Positions 1-4,987 of a stretch of 5,750 nt of DNA are shown here, piece after piece. A program made the translations under genes and the position numbers. Within the stretch, counting starts at the first letter, position 1; every line of letters starts with the position of its first letter. A model generated the notes under the pieces. The model was given only the letters and a program-made list of their open reading frames with translations, was not told where the DNA came from and ran no database searches. Source of the stretch: Clostridia bacterium (GTDB taxonomy: Bacteria > Bacillota > Clostridia > Christensenellales > Borkfalkiaceae); the NCBI GenBank assembly GCA_017646945.1, contig JAGCLN010000281.1:1-5750 (forward strand). The letters are read 5' to 3'.

Positions 1-12
1 AACACCCCTAAC

Positions 13-711
13 TTAACAAAAAACTTTAAATATTTTTCCGTTTACGTTATCTCGCGATAATATTTTGTAAAGTTCATCGCCAGCGTCTTTCGCCGTAGGG
101 ATAGCCGATAAACCACTCTCTTTAACGAAAGACAATTTATCTTCCGTAGACAAGTGTTTATTCATATCGGTATCCACAAGACCAAATGCAACGGCGCAAA
201 CGTTAATACCACTACCGTCAAGTTCTTCCGCCAAAGCGCGAGTTAAACCTATAACGCCTGACTTAGTCGCCGTGTATAACGCTTCACAAGAACCGCCTTT
301 TAAGCCAAAGATAGACGATACGTTTATTATCGTTCCGCCACCTGTGAGCATAGCGTTTATCGCATATTTATCAACGAGCATCGTTCCTTTTAAGTTTATT
401 GAAATTAAACGGTCGATTTCATCTTCGCTTACGTCGACAAAAGGTTTTTGAATAAGACTAACGCCGGCGTTTGAAATAACCGCCGATACCCTACCGTAAT
501 CTTTTTTAACCGTTGCAAAAAGATTAGCAACGTCTCTCTCGTCGGCAACGTTGCACCTGTGCATAGGAATATTGTATTGCGTTTGTAAATCTTTAGCGCT
601 TTTAGACGAATTGCAGTAAGTACCAACGACCATAAACCCTTCTTTTTTAAGCTTTATAGCCGTTTCCCTACCTATTCCTTGCGATGCGCCCGTAATAATT
701 ACCGTTGCCAT
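13..711 (-). CDS. ymfI: SDR-family reductase, probable EF-P 5-aminopentanone reductase (YmfI-type)
   Basis: This 232-residue protein is a classical short-chain dehydrogenase/reductase. Visible are the Rossmann motif TGASQGIG (7-14), NAG (81-83), catalytic Asn106 in SINLKG, Ser133 in INVSS, and the Tyr146/Lys150 pair in YTATK. There is no acidic residue at the end of the second strand (TYCNSS, 31-36), which suggests NADPH. The stretches GGSCEALYTATK and VDTDMNKHLS resemble the clostridial SDR group annotated as EF-P 5-aminopentanone reductase, which in Bacillus (YmfI) reduces 5-aminopentanone on EF-P Lys32 to 5-aminopentanol. Its place directly after efp supports this. A generic FabG-like 3-oxoacyl-ACP reductase is the alternative. 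Oddities: the usual PG before the DTDM motif is FG, and the C-terminus is short, ending NGKIFKVFC instead of the common glycine-rich end. The start is fixed because the dinucleotide-binding strand begins at residue 3. SDR membership is near certain; the EF-P role is inferred. Confidence 0.85.
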   Translation of the reverse strand: MATVIITGASQGIGRETAIKLKKEGFMVVGTYCNSSKSAKDLQTQYNIPMHRCNVADERDVANLFATVKKDYGRVSAVISNAGVSLIQKPFVDVSEDEIDRLISINLKGTMLVDKYAINAMLTGGGTIINVSSIFGLKGGSCEALYTATKSGVIGLTRALAEELDGSGINVCAVAFGLVDTDMNKHLSTEDKLSFVKESGLSAIPTAKDAGDELYKILSRDNVNGKIFKVFC

Positions 712-719
712 AATAATGC

Positions 720-748
720 AAAAACCTGACAGCGAAATTCTGCCAGGT
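720..748 (-). terminator. Hairpin after efp, possible leaky terminator in the SDR leader
   Basis: Read on the minus strand, ACCTGGCAG and CTGTCAGGT form a nine-pair stem (one G-U) around a seven-base loop, followed by five T residues (724-720). It lies 10 bases after the efp stop, and the T-run ends eight bases before the SDR start codon. The short T-run and the absence of a convincing separate SDR promoter suggest partial termination with read-through. The 3' arm contains AGG, the only weak ribosome-binding-like sequence ahead of the SDR gene. Confidence 0.65.
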
Positions 749-758
749 AAAAAACAAA

Positions 759-1319
759 TTACTTTTTAACTCTTTCCATATAGTCACCGGTACGGGTGTC
801 AATACGGATAACGTCACCTTCGTTAACGAACATAGGCACTTGAATGTAAAGGCCAGTTTCGATTTTAACTTGCTTGGTTGCGTTAGTCGCGGTGTTACCT
901 GCAACGCTGGGTTCAGCTTCGGTTACCAAGAGTTCAACGAAGTTTTCGCATTCAACAGAGAAAGCTTTACCTTTATAGAATTTAACCGTAACGGGATCGT
1001 TTTCTTTAACGTATTTGAGCGCGTCTTCAACTTGATCGTAGTTAAGCGGTTCCATATTGTACTCTTCATCCATGAAATAATAAAGTTCGCCATCGTTGTA
1101 AGAGTAAGTCATCTTCTTAGTTTCGATAATTGCGTTTTCGAACTTTTCAGTCGGGTTGAAAGTAATTTGTAAAACCTTTCCGTCTACTACGTTTTTAAGG
1201 GTCGTTCTTACGAACGCTGCGCCCTTACCCGGCTTAACGTGAAGGAAATCAACTACTTTGAAGATTTTTCCTTCGTATTCGATAGTTACGCCTTTTCTTA
1301 AATCGCCTGCTAATACCAT
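759..1319 (-). CDS. efp: Translation elongation factor P
   Basis: Full-length EF-P (186 residues, the usual size). It binds between the P and E sites of the ribosome and relieves stalling on consecutive prolines. The N-terminal KOW-like domain (about 1-64) carries the tip loop HVKPGKGAAF (27-36); Lys32 is the residue modified after translation in this family. The middle OB domain is about 65-127. The C-terminal OB domain (about 128-186) shows the EF-P signature, with KIETGLYIQVP, EGDVIRIDT and the final YMER. The start is supported by a strong AAGGAG 11 bases upstream. The gene lies 34 bases after pepP, probably as one transcript, and is followed by a hairpin and an SDR that may act on Lys32. 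A Lys at the tip fits either the 5-aminopentanol (Bacillus) or the beta-lysyl (EpmA) system; the neighbouring reductase favours the former. Confidence 0.97.
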   Translation of the reverse strand: MVLAGDLRKGVTIEYEGKIFKVVDFLHVKPGKGAAFVRTTLKNVVDGKVLQITFNPTEKFENAIIETKKMTYSYNDGELYYFMDEEYNMEPLNYDQVEDALKYVKENDPVTVKFYKGKAFSVECENFVELLVTEAEPSVAGNTATNATKQVKIETGLYIQVPMFVNEGDVIRIDTRTGDYMERVKK

Positions 1320-1330
1320 ATTTAAATTTT

Positions 1331-1336
1331 CTCCTT
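1331..1336 (-). promoter_or_regulatory. Shine-Dalgarno of efp
   Basis: On the minus strand AAGGAG stands 11 bases before the efp ATG. It is the strongest ribosome binding site in the window and shows that this organism uses Shine-Dalgarno initiation, which makes its absence before pepP and the regulator gene notable. Confidence 0.85.
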
Positions 1337-1353
1337 GAAAAATATTTTATATT

Positions 1354-2373
1354 TTAACCTTTGATAATCAAAAGGTCTTTATCCGTTGTCATCATAGATA
1401 CGCATTTGCCGTTTTGCAAGGCAACCGTATCTTCAATTCGCACGCCGAACTCACCTTCAAGATACACGCCCGGCTCTATGGAAAATACCATTCCGTCTTT
1501 AAGTTCCGTTTTAGTTCTTGGGCTAAGCGTTGGAAATTCGTGAACTTTTACGCCTATACCATGCCCTAACGAATGAGTGAAATACTTGCTTAAACCAAAC
1601 CTATCAAGTTCGTCTCTCGCAATCTTGTCCCCTTCAAAAGTGGTCATGCCAGAGCGAATTTCGTTAAACGCTTTTAAGTGCGCCGACTTCACCGCATTAT
1701 ATACCAACAAAAACTTCTCACTCGGCTCGCCGAAAAACAAAGTTCTCGTCATATCCGATATAAAGCCTTGATAGTTACAGCCAAAGTCTATCAAAATAGG
1801 CGTGTTCTTTTTAAGTTTAACGCTACCCGTTTTATAGTGGGGAACTGAACTACCTTTTCCGAACGCAACGATAGTTTTAAAGCCAACGCCTGCGCCTAAC
1901 CTTTTAAAGTTATGTTCAAGCTCGGCGGAAAGTTCAAGTTCGGTTATTCCTTCTTTGATAAACGGCAAGGTGTTTAAGTACGCCCTTTCGGCAATCTCAC
2001 ACGCCGTTTTTATCTTGGAAAGTTCATCGCTCGTTTTAATTGACGCGAGCTCGTTATGCTCGCTCGTGTAATCGTAAATAGAATAGCCTTGTGAAAGCAA
2101 ACTTTCGTACTCTTTTGCGCTCGTATAATCGTAAACGAGCCCAACTTTAACCACGCCATTTTCTTTCAAAAACGATTGATACGGGGTTTCGCTTTGAAGG
2201 TAAACCTTTGCGTTTGCTTGTTCGCAAGCGGCTTCGTAATACCTACCGTCAGTAAACAAGTGGTAATCGCCGTTTAAAATAACTAAAAAGCCATCGTCAA
2301 CGGAAAAGCCCGTATAGTAAAATATCAAGTCACCATCGGTTAAAACTACCGCGTTTTGAACAAAATTTTGCAT
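1354..2373 (-). CDS. pepP: Xaa-Pro aminopeptidase family metallopeptidase (M24B)
   Basis: A 339-residue cytoplasmic aminopeptidase/prolidase-type enzyme that removes the residue before proline in peptides. The creatinase-like N-terminal domain (about 1-115) includes the typical LFTDGRYYEAA (39-49). The pita-bread catalytic domain (about 118-339) has all five metal ligands of the family: Asp196 in LIDFG, Asp207 in SDMTRT, His271 in GHGIG, Glu300 in IEPGVY and Glu314 in RIEDT. His179 (VPHY) and His278 (VHEF) fit the substrate-binding histidines. The ATG at 2373 is the only reasonable start, since an in-frame TAA lies 12 bases upstream at 2388-2386. No Shine-Dalgarno precedes it; a good promoter places the transcript start 0-3 bases before the ATG. 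efp follows after 34 bases, a common pairing in Bacillota (yqhT-efp in Bacillus). Aminopeptidase P and prolidase cannot be told apart from sequence alone. Confidence 0.93.
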   Translation of the reverse strand: MQNFVQNAVVLTDGDLIFYYTGFSVDDGFLVILNGDYHLFTDGRYYEAACEQANAKVYLQSETPYQSFLKENGVVKVGLVYDYTSAKEYESLLSQGYSIYDYTSEHNELASIKTSDELSKIKTACEIAERAYLNTLPFIKEGITELELSAELEHNFKRLGAGVGFKTIVAFGKGSSVPHYKTGSVKLKKNTPILIDFGCNYQGFISDMTRTLFFGEPSEKFLLVYNAVKSAHLKAFNEIRSGMTTFEGDKIARDELDRFGLSKYFTHSLGHGIGVKVHEFPTLSPRTKTELKDGMVFSIEPGVYLEGEFGVRIEDTVALQNGKCVSMMTTDKDLLIIKG

Positions 2374-2382
2374 TGTATAAAT

Positions 2383-2411
2383 ATATTAACATATTTATTA
2401 TATTAAGTCAA
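2383..2411 (-). promoter_or_regulatory. Proximal promoter of pepP-efp
   Basis: On the minus strand TTGACT (2411-2406) and TAATAT (2388-2383) are separated by 17 bases, and a TGT just before the -10 makes it an extended -10. The expected start point (2376-2374) is 0-3 bases before the pepP ATG, so the transcript would be essentially leaderless. The region is very AT-rich, so chance matches are possible, but both boxes and the spacing agree. Confidence 0.6.
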
Positions 2412-2427
2412 GGCTTACGCGAGATAA

Positions 2428-2443
2428 AAAGTATAAATACTTT
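2428..2443. repeat. Inverted repeat in the divergent region, possible operator
   Basis: AAAGTAT and ATACTTT face each other across two bases, a perfect seven-base symmetry. It lies just upstream of the proximal pepP promoter and downstream of the distal ones, where a dimeric regulator could bind. The binding role is inferred. Confidence 0.4.
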
Positions 2444-2449
2444 CCCGTT

Positions 2450-2510
2450 TTTTAGCCTTTCATTTTTATTATACCACACCGCTTGTACCAAAAGTGCGAC
2501 AAGGCTAAAA
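2450..2510. repeat. Spaced 10-base inverted repeat around a promoter
   Basis: TTTTAGCCTT (2450-2459) has its exact reverse complement AAGGCTAAAA at 2501-2510, with 41 bases between. A near copy, AAGGCTTA, sits at 2410-2417 and overlaps the -35 of the proximal pepP promoter. The arms flank the extended -10 at 2468-2476. They could be paired regulator sites or a long stem in a leader RNA; the sequence does not decide. Confidence 0.4.
2468..2476 (-). promoter_or_regulatory. Candidate distal extended -10 promoter towards pepP
   Basis: On the minus strand TGG-TATAAT is a perfect extended -10 element. The matching -35 position (CACTTT, 2496-2491) is poor, as extended -10 promoters tolerate. A transcript from about 2461 would have a leader of close to 90 bases before pepP, still without a Shine-Dalgarno near the ATG. 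Confidence 0.45.
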
Positions 2511-2538
2511 TTTAAGGAATTTTGATAAATTTTGTCAA
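2510..2538 (-). promoter_or_regulatory. Weaker distal promoter candidate towards pepP
   Basis: On the minus strand a perfect TTGACA (2538-2533) is followed after 17 bases by TTAAAT (2515-2510), a four-of-six match to the -10 consensus. The -35 box lies inside the inverted repeat at 2521-2539, so a protein bound there would cover it. Confidence 0.3.
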
Positions 2539-2539
2539 A
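2521..2539. repeat. 19-base near-palindrome, possible operator
   Basis: TTTGATAAATTTTGTCAAA is symmetric about position 2530 with a single mismatched pair. It lies 34 bases upstream of the -35 box of the regulator gene and overlaps the perfect TTGACA of a minus-strand promoter candidate. Size and symmetry suit a dimeric helix-turn-helix regulator such as the adjacent XRE protein, but no direct evidence links them. Confidence 0.4.
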
Positions 2540-2573
2540 TTATTAAATTTCATCTCTCTTTTACGAAAAACGC

Positions 2574-2602
2574 TTGAATAATTTTTTGAAAAATATTATA
2601 AT
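2574..2602 (+). promoter_or_regulatory. Promoter of the XRE regulator gene
   Basis: TTGAAT (2574-2579) and a perfect TATAAT (2597-2602) are separated by exactly 17 bases. The -10 ends six bases before the ATG, so the predicted first transcribed base is the A of the start codon (2609). This is the best-formed promoter in the window and implies a leaderless message. Confidence 0.7.
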
Positions 2603-2608
2603 AGCCAT

Positions 2609-3229
2609 ATGAAGACGAAAGAACAGTTCAACGAAACGGTTGCATCTAATATTGCAAAGTATCGTAAATTTAATAATCTTACCCAACTTGCGCTTGCGGA
2701 AAAACTCAATTATTCCGACAAGGCGGTTGCTAAGTGGGAAAGTGGCGAAAGCTTGCCCGATTCATTCGTTCTATACCAAATCGCATCTATTTTCGGCATA
2801 ACTTTAAACGACTTACTCTCTAACAGAAAGGGTGTAAAAATTCCGTCTACTAAGATTAAATCAATAGTAGTACCCACCCTTGCAGACTGTATCGTTTGGC
2901 TAGTTGCTTTAATTTCTTTCATCACGCTTAGCGCCGTATTTAACGGCGAAGTTAAAAGTTGGCTTTCGTTTATAGTTGCTATCCCCGTAACGTTCATTTT
3001 GTTTTTGATATTTGCTTGCATCTACAAAAACTTGCTAGTTCAATTCATATCAATTTCAGGTATAATTTGGTCAACTTTACTTACCGCTCACCTATTCTTG
3101 ATAGGAACGCTTTCAATTGCAAGCTACCTCTACTTTATAGGCATTCCCATTCAAATTGCGTTTATCATAAAATACGCGGGGTTATTTATGCCTTTACTAA
3201 AAAATTTGAAAAAGAAAGCAAAGTCTTAA
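2609..3229 (+). CDS. XRE-type HTH protein with C-terminal membrane segments
   Basis: A 206-residue protein. Residues about 10-70 form an XRE/Cro-CI-like helix-turn-helix domain, with NIAKYRKFNNLTQLALAEKL, then SDKAVAKWESGESLPD as the recognition helix and turn, and IASIFGITLNDLL. Residues about 84-192 are strongly hydrophobic with about four predicted membrane helices (roughly 86-111, 117-139, 141-166, 168-192), followed by a lysine-rich end (KNLKKKAKS). This suggests a membrane-anchored DNA-binding regulator. HTH proteins with such tails are common in Bacillota, mostly without known targets, and I do not recognise a named member. No signalling domain is visible, so any stimulus would have to be sensed in or through the membrane. 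There is no Shine-Dalgarno, and a -10 box lies six bases before the ATG. The gene stands alone, divergent from pepP-efp and convergent with nfo; control of pepP or of itself is a guess from position. Confidence 0.88.
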   Translation: MKTKEQFNETVASNIAKYRKFNNLTQLALAEKLNYSDKAVAKWESGESLPDSFVLYQIASIFGITLNDLLSNRKGVKIPSTKIKSIVVPTLADCIVWLVALISFITLSAVFNGEVKSWLSFIVAIPVTFILFLIFACIYKNLLVQFISISGIIWSTLLTAHLFLIGTLSIASYLYFIGIPIQIAFIIKYAGLFMPLLKNLKKKAKS

Positions 3230-3243
3230 CGGCTTTGCTTTTT
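3215..3243 (+). terminator. First terminator of the XRE gene
   Basis: AAAGCAAAG (3215-3223) pairs with CTTTGCTTT (3233-3241) across a nine-base loop, and the run of T continues to 3243. The stem begins inside the coding sequence and the stop codon TAA (3227-3229) sits in the loop. The stem is AT-rich and moderate; the hairpin just downstream is stronger. Confidence 0.6.
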
Positions 3244-3248
3244 ACATT

Positions 3249-3277
3249 AAAAAACCGTGCAATCGCACGGTTTTTTT
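3249..3277. terminator. Bidirectional terminator between the XRE gene and nfo
   Basis: CCGTGC (3255-3260) and GCACGG (3265-3270) form a perfect GC-rich stem with loop AATC, flanked by six A (3249-3254) and seven T (3271-3277). It is a textbook intrinsic terminator on both strands. On the minus strand it overlaps the nfo stop codon (3278-3276). Confidence 0.92.
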
Positions 3278-4121
3278 AAATTGAATTATACTTTTCCATC
3301 ATATACTTAGCGTCGATATCCTGCGTGCCTGCGCTTTCGGAAATAACGTAAGGCGCAATTCCCTTTTGCTTGATTGCAATTATGAAATCATCGGGATTTG
3401 GGCCGTACTCGGTATCTTCAAAAGTAAGGTGCTTTACTTCGCCTTTTGCCGAATACATTATCTTTGAAAAGTGAACGTGCATTTCGTTTAATTTTTCATA
3501 GCCTAAACCCTGCTCGATAGCGTTAAAAATATCCAAGTAGTCTTGAACGGTTTTTAACGAGCCTTGCCAAAGTGAATTTACGTGACCAAAGTCAACGCAA
3601 GGATAATAAAAAGGCGCAATCTTACAAAAATCTACGATTTCACTAACCGTTCCTATTTGAGCCGATTTACCCATCGTTTCAGGGCAAATAATCATATCGG
3701 AAAAGCCTTCGCTTCTAATTTTATCGGCTAAAACGCAAAGCCTTTCGTTAGTCAGTTTAACCGCTTCTTCCCTACTCAACTTACCTTGCGCCGCAGGGTG
3801 AAATACCGCCCTTCTCGCGCCCATAAGTTTACCTGCTTCAAGCGAAGATAAAACGTAGCCGTAAGAGTTTAAAACCTTTTGCTCGTCAACGCCGGCAAAG
3901 TTGATAAAGTAAGGACAATGCACGCTAATTTCAACACCTGCATCGCTAAAACTTTCGCCTATTTCTCTCGCCTTTTGCGGTGATAAGTTAACGCCCCTGC
4001 CAAAAGAATATTCAAAGGCGTTAAGACCTAAATTTTTAACCCAAACCGCAGAGTTTGAACTGCCCGAAAAACCGCTTGCGTGGTATAACTCGCTATTGCC
4101 ACTCGGCCCGAATTTAATCAT
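3276..4121 (-). CDS. nfo: Endonuclease IV family AP endonuclease (TIM barrel)
   Basis: This 281-residue protein matches the endonuclease IV family, which cuts DNA at abasic sites in base excision repair using three metal ions; the usual length is about 280. Counted against E. coli Nfo, the ligands fall at nearly identical positions: His68 (SVHCPY), His108 (FHPAA), Glu148 (CPETMGK), Asp177 and His180 (VDFGH), His215 (EMHVHFSK), His231 (KHLTF) and Glu262 (SESAGTQ). The Asp229 ligand of E. coli is not present; the local sequence is GEVKH, with Glu228 as a possible substitute. The C-terminal SESAGTQDIDA is typical of the family. Its ATG overlaps the ribF stop (ATGA), and AAAGG lies nine bases upstream. 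It is the last gene of the truB-ribF-nfo operon and ends in the bidirectional terminator. A related TIM-barrel isomerase is possible but less likely given the ligand set. Confidence 0.87.
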   Translation of the reverse strand: MIKFGPSGNSELYHASGFSGSSNSAVWVKNLGLNAFEYSFGRGVNLSPQKAREIGESFSDAGVEISVHCPYFINFAGVDEQKVLNSYGYVLSSLEAGKLMGARRAVFHPAAQGKLSREEAVKLTNERLCVLADKIRSEGFSDMIICPETMGKSAQIGTVSEIVDFCKIAPFYYPCVDFGHVNSLWQGSLKTVQDYLDIFNAIEQGLGYEKLNEMHVHFSKIMYSAKGEVKHLTFEDTEYGPNPDDFIIAIKQKGIAPYVISESAGTQDIDAKYMMEKYNSI

Positions 4122-4987
4122 AAAATAAAACCTTTATCCTTTGCTAATTGTTCAATAAGTTCATCTAAAGATGAAAACTTAATAATATCCCTAATTTTGT
4201 CTTCAAAATACACGGTGATATTTTTGCCGTATAAATCGCCGTTAAAGTTCAAAATATGCGCTTCAACAACGTAGTTAAAACCGTTTACGGTGGGTTGCTC
4301 GCCACAGTTGGTAATCGCTTTATAAAACACGCCGTCTACGTCAACAACAGTACTGTAAACACCGCTTGCCAAGGGGAATTTTTCTTCGCTTATTTTTAAG
4401 TTAGCCGTTGGGAATCCTATTTTTGCGCCAAGACCTTTACCTCTAAGCACTTCTCCGCTTATAAAATACCTATCGCCAAGATAGAAATTCGCCTGTTTAA
4501 TATCGCCGTTTGATAAAGCGGATTTTATTTTAGTTGAAGAATATTTTTCATCGCCGTCATACAAAAGTTTTTGCGTAATAACCCTATCCTCGCCAAAAAA
4601 TTGAACGAGAGTTGAAACGTTACCTTGAGCGCCGTTACCAAAAGTAAAATCTTCGCCAGAAACCACCTTTTCAACGTTATATAACGCGGTAATTTCTTGC
4701 AAAAATTCCGTCTTAGTCTTGCTCATAAACGCCTTATCAAGCGGTTTTACGATTATAACTTCTATGCCGAGCGAAGAAATTTTGCGAATTCTTTCTTCAA
4801 GCGAAAATACGTCTTTTTTACATTTTCCGCCCGTGAAAATAAGCGCGCCAGCAACCTTAGAATGCTTTTTTGCAAGGTTTACGGCGCACGTTAAAACGGC
4901 TGTGTGCCCTTTATGAACCGCGTCAAAATAACCGAGCGCAAGTATTAAATTTTCGGGCGAAGTTTCACCGTAATTTACAATCTTCAT
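4118..4987 (-). CDS. ribF: Bifunctional riboflavin kinase/FAD synthetase
   Basis: This 289-residue enzyme (family about 290-315) converts riboflavin to FMN and then FMN to FAD in the cytoplasm. The N-terminal adenylyltransferase domain (about 1-158) has the nucleotidyltransferase motif GYFDAVHKGH (19-28), with His25 and His28 of HxGH, then SGEDFTFGNGAQG (110-122) and SSTKIKSAL (150-158). The C-terminal riboflavin kinase domain (about 168-288) has GKGLGAKIGFPTANL (183-197), TNCGEQPT (226-233), the likely catalytic Glu242 in VEAHIL, and NFNGDLYG (247-254). The only small motif departure is FDAVH where FDGVH is usual. The start overlaps the truB stop as ATGA. Only a poorly spaced AAAGAG lies before the ATG, so translation is probably coupled to truB. 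No FMN riboswitch precedes it, since the upstream sequence is truB coding. Confidence 0.96.
   Translation of the reverse strand: MKIVNYGETSPENLILALGYFDAVHKGHTAVLTCAVNLAKKHSKVAGALIFTGGKCKKDVFSLEERIRKISSLGIEVIIVKPLDKAFMSKTKTEFLQEITALYNVEKVVSGEDFTFGNGAQGNVSTLVQFFGEDRVITQKLLYDGDEKYSSTKIKSALSNGDIKQANFYLGDRYFISGEVLRGKGLGAKIGFPTANLKISEEKFPLASGVYSTVVDVDGVFYKAITNCGEQPTVNGFNYVVEAHILNFNGDLYGKNITVYFEDKIRDIIKFSSLDELIEQLAKDKGFIL

Noticed and set aside
840..1172. Plus-strand open frame of 110 codons opposite efp
   Set aside because: It lies wholly antisense to a certain efp gene, has a low-complexity Phe/Val/Asn-rich product and no ribosome binding site.
2451..2462. Tiny minus-strand reading frame (ATG AAA GGC TAA) in the pepP leader
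   Set aside because: Three codons without a ribosome site are expected by chance in AT-rich sequence.
2483..2511. Second plus-strand promoter-like pair, TTGTAC and TAAAAT with 17 bases between
   Set aside because: The -35 matches only four of six bases, and the AT-rich region yields such pairs by chance; the promoter at 2574-2602 is much better.
2710..3021. Minus-strand open frame of 103 codons opposite the XRE gene
   Set aside because: It is antisense to the HTH gene, its product matches no family, and no promoter or ribosome site is seen.
2959..3279. Plus-strand open frame overlapping the end of the XRE gene
   Set aside because: It is out of frame inside the membrane region and runs through both terminators, so it is a shadow frame.
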